Positions 29,352 to 37,903 of a DNA stretch of 64,000 nt are shown here, one piece after another; within the stretch, counting starts at the first letter, position 1; every line of letters starts with the position of its first letter. Origin of the DNA: Bacillota bacterium (GTDB lineage Bacteria > Bacteroidota > Bacteroidia > Bacteroidales > Bacteroidaceae); the NCBI GenBank assembly GCA_023664625.1, contig JAMPFD010000009.1:53689-117688 (forward strand), in the 5' to 3' direction. A program made the translations under genes and the position numbers. The notes under the pieces are model-generated. The model saw only the letters and a program-made list of their open reading frames with translations, made no database searches and was not told the origin of the DNA.

Positions 29352-30206
29352 ATGAACATAGGTATCCTACAATCTGCGGGCATCGCCGGCAATATCATTG
29401 AGACCGCACTTTCCACACCGGAGCAGGACGAGGTCTTCACCCCAATCATCTACAGCAAGGAGAACGGCAATGACAAAAATGTCGGCTCCGACATTAAATT
29501 CGGAAACATTGCCGGCATTGTCATCGCTCCCGGTTCCGCCACGGAGTTCAAATTCGACGGTGCTATGACTTTGTACGTCTCTCCGAACTTCCGCCTTGCT
29601 ACAATTTTCCCAGACATAACCCAACAGGAAGAGACGGGAAATACGGACATAAATGTCATCACCGAACACATCAGGAAAGTATGGATGTCCCTGAAACGTG
29701 ACTTCCTCATCTCTGTGCCACGTATCGCCCTGATTGCTCCTGACGAAATCAAGGAAACAGAAACCGAGGAACTAAAATCAATAGTTGCAGGACTTGCAGA
29801 ACAAGGCATAGGAGTCTTTGGCCCCTACAGTAAGGATAACCATATCGCTCAGCAGCAATTCCTGCATTTCGATGCAACCATCGCCATCTACGAAGGACAG
29901 GCCCGTGAGATGCTTAATACAGTGACAGAAGAAACAAGGACCAAGCTTCTCATAGGAATTCCAATGGCTATGGCATCGACTGAGTATGATGCGGCATACG
30001 CATTTGACGAGGGAGACCTCACCGAGCCTGCCCTTGCACTCCGTCAGGCCATATACACAATCATTGACGTAGTGCGCTGCCGTACCGAATATGACGAGGG
30101 ACATCACGACCCGTTGCCAAAACTTTATCATGAACGCCGTGACGATTCGGAGAAGGCACGCTTTGCAGTCAGAAAGCAGCAGGCATCACAAGATGGCAAC
30201 AACTGA
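29352..30206 (+). CDS. Degenerate PdxA-like protein
   Basis: This 284-residue protein looks like a shortened relative of PdxA, the 4-hydroxythreonine-4-phosphate dehydrogenase of pyridoxal phosphate synthesis. Parallels are the start MNIGILQSAGIAGNIIE, FTPIIYSK, GVFGPYSKDN, FDATIAIYEGQAR and the C-terminal STEYDAAYAFDEGD. The three metal-binding histidines of PdxA are not found: the NPHAGE position reads APDEIK, YHDQG reads YEGQA, and the first His motif is absent. It is about 80 residues shorter than typical Bacteroidetes PdxA. It probably lacks dehydrogenase activity. It follows rlmN by 27 bp. Confidence 0.7.
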   Translation: MNIGILQSAGIAGNIIETALSTPEQDEVFTPIIYSKENGNDKNVGSDIKFGNIAGIVIAPGSATEFKFDGAMTLYVSPNFRLATIFPDITQQEETGNTDINVITEHIRKVWMSLKRDFLISVPRIALIAPDEIKETETEELKSIVAGLAEQGIGVFGPYSKDNHIAQQQFLHFDATIAIYEGQAREMLNTVTEETRTKLLIGIPMAMASTEYDAAYAFDEGDLTEPALALRQAIYTIIDVVRCRTEYDEGHHDPLPKLYHERRDDSEKARFAVRKQQASQDGNN

Positions 30207-30236
30207 TTTCTTAACAGTAGCAAAACCTTACGACAA

Positions 30237-30956
30237 ATGAAGATAGTATTCCTTACCGGTGCAGGAATGTCTGTCGAAAGCGGCCTGACAACCTTTCGAG
30301 ATGCGGGAGGACTATGGGAGAACTATCCTGTAATGTCAGTGGCAAGCCACGACGGATGGGAACGTGCCCCTGATTACGTCAACGCTTTCTACAATATGCT
30401 CCGTAAAAAATACAAGGATGTACAGCCCAACGAAGGCCACAGGATCGTGGCAAGACTGGAGGAAAACGGGCATCACGAAGTCGTTGTGGTAACACAGAAT
30501 GTCGACAATCTCCATGAGCTTGCCGGCTCAAGGAACGTCATACACCTCCATGGAGAGATGATGAAGATGTGCTCAAGCCGCGACGTCGACAACCCGCGCT
30601 TTTGGATTTCACTCCCGCACGAAGGATGGCCGGCAAGCGGACTGGAAGTGCCTAAGGGCGAAAAAGCCGGTGACGGCTCGCTCCTGAGACCATATATCGT
30701 ATTCTTTCAGGAAAACGTTCCGAATATGTATGATGCCGTACAGGAAGCGCAGGAAGCAGATATTTTCGTCATAATCGGCACCTCCCTGAATGTCTATCCC
30801 GCCGCTTCTCTCCTGCAGTATGTGCCAGAGAAAGCAAAAGTGTTCCTCATCGATCCGAAACCTGCTATGAATGAAGGCTCACACGGTGTGCATATCATAG
30901 CCAAAGGTGCAAGTGAAGGCATGAAAGAACTTATCGGACTGCTTGCCGAACAATAA
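30237..30956 (+). CDS. Sir2-family NAD-dependent protein deacylase, zinc-less
   Basis: This 239-residue sirtuin has the NAD-binding GAGMSVESGL (residues 8-17), TQNVDNLHELAG (86-97), the catalytic His105 in HLHGEM and the GTS near residue 182. The four zinc cysteines of classical sirtuins are absent; only C112 is present. The class III Tyr-x-x-Arg signature reads Y52-N-M-L55-R56, so the Arg is one place late. The usual FFGE reads FFQE (Q158). Deacetylase versus desuccinylase activity cannot be predicted. It sits in a same-strand run from the PdxA-like gene to lptE. Confidence 0.88.
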   Translation: MKIVFLTGAGMSVESGLTTFRDAGGLWENYPVMSVASHDGWERAPDYVNAFYNMLRKKYKDVQPNEGHRIVARLEENGHHEVVVVTQNVDNLHELAGSRNVIHLHGEMMKMCSSRDVDNPRFWISLPHEGWPASGLEVPKGEKAGDGSLLRPYIVFFQENVPNMYDAVQEAQEADIFVIIGTSLNVYPAASLLQYVPEKAKVFLIDPKPAMNEGSHGVHIIAKGASEGMKELIGLLAEQ

Positions 30957-30991
30957 GAATTTATCAGTAAAAGACATAAAATTACAGGACT

Positions 30992-32218
30992 GTGGAACAG
31001 AGATTGTTACAACAGATAAAGCAAAGATACGGAGTCGTGGGCAACTGTGAGCAGCTGAACCACGCGCTTGACATCTGCCTTCAGGTAGCACCTACCGACC
31101 TGTCCGTCCTCATCATCGGCGAGAGCGGTGTCGGCAAGGAAGTGCTGCCACGCATTATACACGACAATTCTCCACGCAAACGAGAGAAATATCTGGCAAT
31201 CAACTGTGGCTCCATCCCCGAAGGCACCATCGACTCTGAACTTTTCGGTCATGAGAAAGGAGCATATACCGGTGCTGTTGACGAGGGCGACGGATATTTC
31301 GGCATTGCCAACAAGGGAACACTGTTTCTGGACGAGGTCGGAGAACTGCCGCTTGCCACACAAGCCCGCCTGCTGCGAGTGCTGGAAACAGGAGAATATA
31401 TCCGCGTCGGAGGCACGGAAGTCTTGAAAACTGATGTCCGTATAGTAGCAGCTACGAACGTAAACATGGTTAAGGCCATCAGCGAAGGAAAGTTCCGCCG
31501 TGACCTTTACTATCGCCTGAACTCCATTCCTGTGCGCATGCCGGCATTGCGTGAACGCGGCAATGACATCATTTCGCTTTTCCGCCTCTTTGCACTGCAG
31601 ATGGTAGAGAAATACAAAATGCCGCGCCTTGACCTTACCGAAGATGCTAAACATCTTCTTCTAAAATACAAATGGCCGGGAAACGTGCGCCAATTGAAGA
31701 ATGTCACGGAGCAAATCTCCCTGCTTTCGGAGGACAGGATGATAACAGCGGAACAACTGTTGAAGTTCATTCCCGATGACGAGGAGTCCATGGCTGTGGC
31801 GACATACTCCACCACCGCTTCCGGAGAAAGCCACTCCTACGAGCAGGAACGTCAGCTTTTATTCAACTTTCTTGTAGAATTGCAGAACAGTGTGCAGAGA
31901 CTCAACGGAGAAGTACAGGAACTTCAGAAACAAGTCATAGCACTTGGAGGACAGCCGGCAGCCATGTCCCATCCGGTACTCTCGCTGCCTCCGGCAACGC
32001 CACAGATAGCATCACCGGCCTATGAGGTAGCAGACAGCGAGGAGATAAAGAGCGAAAGCCACGACATGACAGAAAGTCTGAATGTCGGAGAGAACGAAAG
32101 GGAGCTTCTGAAGAAAGCTCTTCAGCGCTGCGGAGGTAACCGGAAGAATGCCGCAAAGGAACTGGGAATCTCCGACAGGACCCTTTACAGGCGGCTGAAG
32201 CAGCTAAATCTTGAGTAA
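30992..32218 (+). CDS. Sigma-54-dependent transcriptional activator
   Basis: This 408-residue protein is a bacterial enhancer-binding protein without an N-terminal receiver domain. The AAA+ module has Walker A GESGVGKE (43-50), the sigma-54 contact loop GAYTGA (90-95) and Walker B LFLDEVGEL. A Fis-type helix-turn-helix closes the protein (GGNRKNAAKELGISDRTLYR). A variable Gln/Pro-rich linker joins them. It must start at the GTG at 30992, because a TAA lies in frame at 30977 and no ATG lies between. In Bacteroidetes this gene precedes lptE, and it does so here. Confidence 0.92.
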   Translation: MEQRLLQQIKQRYGVVGNCEQLNHALDICLQVAPTDLSVLIIGESGVGKEVLPRIIHDNSPRKREKYLAINCGSIPEGTIDSELFGHEKGAYTGAVDEGDGYFGIANKGTLFLDEVGELPLATQARLLRVLETGEYIRVGGTEVLKTDVRIVAATNVNMVKAISEGKFRRDLYYRLNSIPVRMPALRERGNDIISLFRLFALQMVEKYKMPRLDLTEDAKHLLLKYKWPGNVRQLKNVTEQISLLSEDRMITAEQLLKFIPDDEESMAVATYSTTASGESHSYEQERQLLFNFLVELQNSVQRLNGEVQELQKQVIALGGQPAAMSHPVLSLPPATPQIASPAYEVADSEEIKSESHDMTESLNVGENERELLKKALQRCGGNRKNAAKELGISDRTLYRRLKQLNLE

Positions 32219-32448
32219 GCATCATACGTCACAGCCGTTCTTTACCTGGCAAAATGCAATCCTGCCCAATACCACCACTATTATTAATAAGATAAAGAAA
32301 CATTATTGAAAAGCAGGGTAAAGCCTGTAAAAAGCATATAATATTCCAGGAAAAGCTATACAGAAGCACCTGAGCCGTCATGTACACCTCGTGTAAAAGA
32401 CATGTAAAGCCACCATCAAGAATAAACCCTAAACGTCCGAACCATCAG

Positions 32449-32961
32449 ATGACAAAACGAATATCAATATTTTCAGCCTTTGCCTTCATACTTCTTCTCT
32501 GTGCCTGCAAGGTCAGTTACAAGTTCAACATGTCAAGCATTGACTATTCAAAGGTAAAGAGCATACAGATAGCCGACTTCCCGATCCGTTCCTCATACGT
32601 ATGGGGTCCGATGGGTCCGATGTTCAACAACAAGCTGAAAGACCAGTTTGCCGACCATACAAAACTCATTCAGGTAAAGCGTAACGGTGACCTTAAGCTT
32701 GAGGGTGAGATAACCAACTACACACAGCGCAACAAGTCCGTATCCGCTGACGGCTACTCCGCTCAGACGGAACTTGCGATAACCGTAAACGTAAGGTTCA
32801 CCAACAATACCGACCACAATGAGGATTTCGAACGTCAGTTTACGGCAACATCAACCTACGAGACAACACAGTCGCTGACCTCTGTACAGGAACAACTTGT
32901 CACAGAAATGGTTGACGACATCTGCGACCAGATTTTCAACGCCTGCGTCGCCAACTGGTAA
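32449..32961 (+). CDS. lptE: LPS-assembly lipoprotein LptE
   Basis: LptE is the outer-membrane lipoprotein that plugs LptD and helps deliver lipopolysaccharide to the cell surface. From the ATG at 32449 the product is about 170 residues, with a lipoprotein signal ending LLLCAC. The acylated Cys is likely the one before KVSYKFN, the position matching other Bacteroidales LptE proteins. SSIDYSKVKSIQIADFPIRS and LEGEITNY are family features. An upstream ATG at 32380 would add 23 basic residues before the signal and is unlikely. Its 3' end overlaps the convergent yraN by 26 bp. Confidence 0.85.
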   Translation: MTKRISIFSAFAFILLLCACKVSYKFNMSSIDYSKVKSIQIADFPIRSSYVWGPMGPMFNNKLKDQFADHTKLIQVKRNGDLKLEGEITNYTQRNKSVSADGYSAQTELAITVNVRFTNNTDHNEDFERQFTATSTYETTQSLTSVQEQLVTEMVDDICDQIFNACVANW

Positions 32962-33358
32962 AGCGGACATTATAGTCCTCATAAGGATCGAGCATATTGA
33001 AGGCATCTTCGATATGCTCGATTTTTATTATACATGAAGGACTGCCGACAATAGAGATGATGTCATATCTCGTGCGTCGGTTTTCCTTTCTGAACATTGA
33101 CTTGTAGCGAGCAGCGGCATTGACGACATTGCGCCTCTTTTCCGCATCCACCGCCTCATACGGTTCTCCGAAAGCATCCGTGGAGCGCGTCTTCACCTCT
33201 ACAAAGACAAGAGTAGTATCATCCTCGTCTATACATACAAGATCTATGTCCGTATTGCCACACCTCCAGTCACGGTCTCTCACATACCATCCTTTCGACT
33301 CCATATATTCCGCCGCCCGTTCCTCACCCCAGCGGCCAAGCTCGTTATGCTCTGCCAT
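32936..33358 (-). CDS. YraN family endonuclease-like protein (UPF0102)
   Basis: This 140-residue protein has the Holliday-junction-resolvase/PD-(D/E)XK-like fold of the YraN family. GRWGEERAAEYM is the N-terminal helix. The nuclease-like core reads WRCGNTDIDLVCIDED...LVFVEVKTR, with Asp, Glu and Lys in the expected order. The in vivo role of the family is not established. It is transcribed toward lptE and overlaps it by 26 bp at the 3' ends. Confidence 0.88.
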   Translation of the reverse strand: MAEHNELGRWGEERAAEYMESKGWYVRDRDWRCGNTDIDLVCIDEDDTTLVFVEVKTRSTDAFGEPYEAVDAEKRRNVVNAAARYKSMFRKENRRTRYDIISIVGSPSCIIKIEHIEDAFNMLDPYEDYNVRFTSWRRRR

Positions 33359-33421
33359 AATGATATTATAATAAGTTTTCCGACAAAGTTCCGGGCGGCC
33401 GTACCGACTGCCATGAGAAAC

Positions 33422-33456
33422 AAAAAAGTTTGCCGGCAGTGCTTTGCCGGCAAACT
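33422..33456 (-). terminator. Rho-independent terminator for the GT2-HIT-SpoIID gene
   Basis: A perfect 12-bp stem (AGTTTGCCGGCA at 33427-33438 against 33445-33456) has a 6-nt loop and, on the minus strand, is followed by a T6 run. It lies ten bases past the stop codon of the minus-strand gene. Confidence 0.85.
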
Positions 33457-33466
33457 CACAAAAGCA

Positions 33467-36400
33467 TTATCTGTAAATCTTCTTTATTTCTGCGTTCTTA
33501 TAGTAATGGAGCAATATCTCGTCATACTTGAATCCCTGTTTCCCCATAACAGCTGCGCCAATCTGACACAGTCCGACACCATGTCCCCATCCTTTGCCTT
33601 TCAGGATAAAGTCTTCACCGTCATCAATTACGTTGAACGCAGAACTGTAGAGATGCGTATCTGACAACGCACGGCGTATCTCCAGTTCCTTTCCAATAGT
33701 GAAAGAGCGTTCTGTACCGATGATTTTCAGACGCGAGATTCTTCCAGACCGTCCCCTTTCGAGGGGCTCCATTGCAACGATGTTGCCAAGATCAAGATGC
33801 AGTTTCTCCATCAGCAGGCTCTTAACCTTGGCCTTACCGATGCGTACCTCCCACTCATAAAAATCCTGAGTCTCCTGGTCATAGTCGTTAAGAACCTGCC
33901 GCAGGACTTTCGGGTCACGCGTATTACAGTACGGGTCGGCCACAGAGACGAGGTACGGCTTATTGATATTCTCCCAGCAATAGCGGTACTCCTCCGTCAC
34001 ACCGCCACAGCATTTGGAGAAACGCGCATCACAAATCTCATCGCCCGACACAAGAATCTCGCCCTGCGTCTGGCGTATCGCCTCACGGACATGGGCGGAA
34101 GTCTGCTTTGTTATTCCCTGATAACGCTGACAATGGTCATCGGCACACACGTCAAAGATAGTATGGTCTTCACGGTCGTACCAGCGTATCAGTTCATTAT
34201 CCTTCTTTATGAACGAGAAGAATCCCGAGTTCTGCTCCTGGCTCATACGCCTATGCTGCATCTGTGCAAGAAGCCATGAGCGCGAGATGACGGCATGTGC
34301 CTTCAGCAACTCCAACGAGGATGTTGCAGACATCTCGGAAGAAATGACACTCGTAAGATAATCTTCAACAGAAAGTTCATTGATTGCACAGACCTTTCCC
34401 TCATGGACAACGAAGCGCAGAGAGCCTTTGAAGGTCTGCTCCTCAAGGCGTTCCCAATGGAAGTTCACACCAATGGTGACGTCATGTATCGTAAATGATG
34501 CTTCTCCCTTGAAATTTTCCGCTTTTCCCGGCACAAAAGTCAGCTCGCGATACTCATTGCCGTTCCATAGAATACTTCCCTCCGAATGCTTCACAGCCTG
34601 CTCGCCAATGATGGTCTCCCCTTTCGCCGTGTACGGAGAATTCAGGGAAAAACGTATCTCCTCGCCGGAAATGATGCCGACAGTGACGTGGGGAACCTTC
34701 CTGAACTTTATGTCCGCATCATCATTCTTCTGCCGGCCGGCTATCTTCGTGACAACTTTCTCCAATTCCTGCGGTGAAAGTGCCACCTCCCTGAGAATAT
34801 CGGCTACCGCCTGTGAGGTAATCGTATTGAAATCAGACTCCTGCGGGGTGATGACCAATCCTGCCATATCAAGTGCTCCTGGAGAAATCATCGGGTTCGG
34901 ATAGCATTCAGGACGGTGTCTCTTGCGTGGGAACATCACTGTCAGGGTCTCGTCACCGTTACGCCATCCGAGAATATTCATCATCGGCTCCGTGTCATCC
35001 CCCTGCATCGGGAGAGCGTCATAAACGGTGTTGAACAACTGACGGAACGCCTTCTCCGAGCGGGACCGCACCACCAGTGCAGGACAGACATAATCATTGA
35101 TGACAGAGATGTCCTCACCGTCACTGACCTGAATGACCTGCCGCAGCGAACGTGAGAGACGCGCCCACTGCTTCTGCAGAGGTACTATGCCGGACGTTCC
35201 GGCCTGAAGGTGCAGATGATCAGGACATGATGCACCGCATTTCGGACCGTTGTAGAACACCATTATGTCAGGATAGTGCTCAAGAATCCGGTAGATTTTC
35301 GTATAAACCTCCCGTATCATCTGCGGACGGTGCGCATGTGACGGCAGGGTGAAATGAGTCGGAAGGATCGGGAACGGATTGACAAGCATGTCAAGAGTAT
35401 CATCCAAATGCTTGACCATCTGCTCCTGAGGACGGTTGTCCTTGCAGAGGAAGCAAGGACGGACGGCTATCGCCGCCTTGCTGATACTCGCCCCTGTGGA
35501 TACGATGCGTGCAGGATTGTACTGCAGCTTCAGCATCGTGCCGGTAACCTCGTCAGCAATTTCCCTTACCTGTACCCCATTAAGGTCTATATATCTCTTG
35601 CGTGCGTCATCCCATAGCTCCAACTGACGGTTGAAGAACCGCTGCAGCTTTGCCGTGCTCGCATCAGGACTGACATTGCCGTCAAGGCGGTCAGCCCTTG
35701 CCTCCATGGCTATTCTTGCCCTCAGCTCCATGGTGCGCAGGCGGTCCTTATAGGCATTGTTGGCATTGACACGCTCCACGGAGAGTGACGCGTCACTGTT
35801 CCCTCCCCATCGGCGGCAGAGGTAAAGCTCATCATAGATGCGCCCGATCATGTACTTGCGCGAGAACGCCAGCCCGAGGGCGTAATCCTCACCATAGCTC
35901 GTATTCGGGAAACGGAACTGCCGGAGTATCGGAGTGAAGAACGCACGTGGCGCACCGAGCCCATTGATGCGCAGAGCGTTGTTCATGCCGTTCTCCGCCG
36001 TCCATTCCTTATGGTCAATCAGACCCGGAGGAAGCGTATTGAGGTCAAAGTCACACATACGGTAAGAGCCTATCACCATTGCAGCCTTCTGCTTATAGAA
36101 GGCATCGACAATCTGCTGCAGCGTCCGCGGCGAAGAATACAGGTCGTCAGAATCAAGCTGCACGGCGAACCTGCCGCAATGGACGGAATCTACCGCCACG
36201 TTCCAGCAGCCGCCGATGCCGAGGTCGTCGCGCTCCGGGACGATGTGGATCAGCCTGCCGTCCTTTGCCGACAGTTCACGGAGAATCTCCGTGGTGCCGT
36301 CAGTGGAATGGTTGTCGACGACAATGACGTTGAAAGGGAATTTGGTCTCCTGAGCCAGTGCTGATTCAACGGCGTCACGGACAGTTCTCGCACGGTTGAA

Positions 36401-37105
36401 CACAGGAATGACAACGGAAGCCTCAATCTCAAACTCCTGCTCTCCGAAGTCAGGCGCGATATAGTCCTGCGGGTCAATCAGCGCACCGATCTTCTCAAGA
36501 TGGTGTGTGACAACCTTCTCCATCTCTATCTGCACCTCACGGTTGCGGGGATTGACATAGTCAAACTGCTTCTCGCCTGACTTGCGGCTGTCCTGCTCCT
36601 CTTCCGTATAGAGCAGTTCGTCAAGATGGAACAGTTCTCCTCTCGCCGACAGCCACAGACGCAACGAATACAGGCCTGCAAATTTCAGCTCTCCCGCCGC
36701 GGAAGCATTGCTGCGGGCATAATCTTTCAGCAACGATGTCCGGATAAAAAGCAGTGTCCCGAAATCAAAGTCATCACGCAATGCCCCCTCGCTATAGTCT
36801 ATTGTAGGATGCTTCTCACGCTTGCCTCCAAACGTCTTGTAATAATCACTGTACACCATCGCCGCCCCGGTCTCCATGGCGGCACGCAGCATGCGCTCAA
36901 CGGCGTACTGGCCAAGCTGCAAGGGAACGGCCTTTATGGCAAGGAGGGTGTAGTCGGCCTTCGCCTTCCCTGCTATATGGCATATTGTCTCGCCGGCGAC
37001 AATCTCCGCGCAGTCAAGTACCACAGTCTGCTTCACCACGGCGTTGTCGCGCAGCTGTGAGGCAAGACTCTCTGATGTGACAAAGCAGTCTATACGTGCT
37101 CTCAT
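33467..37105 (-). CDS. GT2 - HIT-like (DUF4922) - SpoIID fusion protein
   Basis: The 1212 residues contain three recognisable modules. Residues 1-200 look like a degenerate GT-A domain. Residues 228-460 are a family 2 glycosyltransferase ([35 protein letters not shown] with the DxD at 318-320). Residues 545-760 are DUF4922, which resembles HIT-superfamily phosphorylases: PCFLC at 550-554 and DHLHLQ with H630 and H632. Residues 910-1210 are a SpoIID/LytB-type domain ([35 protein letters not shown]). No signal peptide or membrane segment is visible, although SpoIID domains usually act on peptidoglycan outside the membrane. Nucleotide-sugar handling and cell-wall work in one chain is inference. 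Confidence 0.85.
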   Translation of the reverse strand: MRARIDCFVTSESLASQLRDNAVVKQTVVLDCAEIVAGETICHIAGKAKADYTLLAIKAVPLQLGQYAVERMLRAAMETGAAMVYSDYYKTFGGKREKHPTIDYSEGALRDDFDFGTLLFIRTSLLKDYARSNASAAGELKFAGLYSLRLWLSARGELFHLDELLYTEEEQDSRKSGEKQFDYVNPRNREVQIEMEKVVTHHLEKIGALIDPQDYIAPDFGEQEFEIEASVVIPVFNRARTVRDAVESALAQETKFPFNVIVVDNHSTDGTTEILRELSAKDGRLIHIVPERDDLGIGGCWNVAVDSVHCGRFAVQLDSDDLYSSPRTLQQIVDAFYKQKAAMVIGSYRMCDFDLNTLPPGLIDHKEWTAENGMNNALRINGLGAPRAFFTPILRQFRFPNTSYGEDYALGLAFSRKYMIGRIYDELYLCRRWGGNSDASLSVERVNANNAYKDRLRTMELRARIAMEARADRLDGNVSPDASTAKLQRFFNRQLELWDDARKRYIDLNGVQVREIADEVTGTMLKLQYNPARIVSTGASISKAAIAVRPCFLCKDNRPQEQMVKHLDDTLDMLVNPFPILPTHFTLPSHAHRPQMIREVYTKIYRILEHYPDIMVFYNGPKCGASCPDHLHLQAGTSGIVPLQKQWARLSRSLRQVIQVSDGEDISVINDYVCPALVVRSRSEKAFRQLFNTVYDALPMQGDDTEPMMNILGWRNGDETLTVMFPRKRHRPECYPNPMISPGALDMAGLVITPQESDFNTITSQAVADILREVALSPQELEKVVTKIAGRQKNDDADIKFRKVPHVTVGIISGEEIRFSLNSPYTAKGETIIGEQAVKHSEGSILWNGNEYRELTFVPGKAENFKGEASFTIHDVTIGVNFHWERLEEQTFKGSLRFVVHEGKVCAINELSVEDYLTSVISSEMSATSSLELLKAHAVISRSWLLAQMQHRRMSQEQNSGFFSFIKKDNELIRWYDREDHTIFDVCADDHCQRYQGITKQTSAHVREAIRQTQGEILVSGDEICDARFSKCCGGVTEEYRYCWENINKPYLVSVADPYCNTRDPKVLRQVLNDYDQETQDFYEWEVRIGKAKVKSLLMEKLHLDLGNIVAMEPLERGRSGRISRLKIIGTERSFTIGKELEIRRALSDTHLYSSAFNVIDDGEDFILKGKGWGHGVGLCQIGAAVMGKQGFKYDEILLHYYKNAEIKKIYR

Positions 37106-37165
37106 GTTCTTCTGTTATATTTATGTCTTAAAAGACTTTTCAACTTTGTATATGTGAATATGTTG

Positions 37166-37173
37166 CAAAGATA
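37166..37173 (-). promoter_or_regulatory. Probable -7 promoter element for the fusion gene
   Basis: On the minus strand this reads TATCTTTG, matching TAnnTTTG, 60 bp upstream of the start codon at 37105. Confidence 0.5.
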
Positions 37174-37238
37174 GTAAATATTTTCGAGTAACACCCGGTT
37201 TTAATGCCTGTTTTTAAGTTTTTTCTCCTTTATTCCAA

Positions 37239-37395
37239 TAAGTAGCTGTTGAAAATTATTGTATAACTGAACATTTACTTACTAAAACTTGTTCTTTTTG
37301 TCGCTTAGTGCATCCGCTTGCCAACGTTACGCGCACTAAACGCATAAAACAACTGCATTTTTTTTTAGCATAAACCGATTTACAACGGTGACTTC
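37239..37395 (+). repeat. Diverged MITE-like element (about 157 bp)
   Basis: The left end TAAGTAGCTGTTG and an ACTTGTTC/TTTTTGTCG interior match the family. The right end (ACAACGGTGACTT) is diverged. It lies in the 797-bp gap 37106-37903 between divergent genes, which otherwise holds one GGTAACG repeat cluster and promoters but no gene. Confidence 0.5.
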
Positions 37396-37422
37396 TGACA
37401 TGACACCGGTCTCTGTCATCCG

Positions 37423-37513
37423 GTTTGCAAGCCCTTACCTTTTGCCATGTAAACCTTTACCTTTTACACTGTAAATCGTTACCTTTTATAACGTAAAAGG
37501 TAACGATTTACAA
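37423..37513. repeat. GGTAACG-type tandem/inverted repeat cluster 2
   Basis: Units of about 22 nt carry CTTACCTTTT, TTTACCTTTTA and CGTTACCTTTT. The last unit folds into a perfect inverted repeat with the adjacent AAAAGGTAACGATTTACA. Confidence 0.6.
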
Positions 37514-37808
37514 CACCCCATGTAACATACTGATTATTAATAACCAAGCAATAAACTCCAAAAAATATTGGCAATAATTGTCCCTGCTGCCATGCCAAAA
37601 TTCCGTCACCATGCAGGCAAAGGTTCCACAAACCTGCCGGACAGCAATGGCTTGATACTGCTTCAAGGAACAACACGTTTATACACAATTACAGGAAAAA
37701 TTATCGCAAAAAGTGCAATTTATAAGTAAATTTGGCATAAATATGCAAACATTTTATTAAATTTGGTTAATTTCACAAAAAAAAGAGTTATCGCTTGTTT
37801 TTATTATA

Positions 37809-37816
37809 TACCTTTG
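37809..37816 (+). promoter_or_regulatory. Probable -7 promoter element for the M6 protease gene
   Basis: TACCTTTG fits TAnnTTTG and lies about 90 nt before the ATG at 37904. A -33 box is not clear. Confidence 0.5.
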
Positions 37817-37903
37817 CAAGCACAATGACAAAATGTCAAAGACGAAGCACTATTGCTTTACATTTGTCAAAACCGCAAAGACATCAGGCAACAGAAATAT
37901 CCC

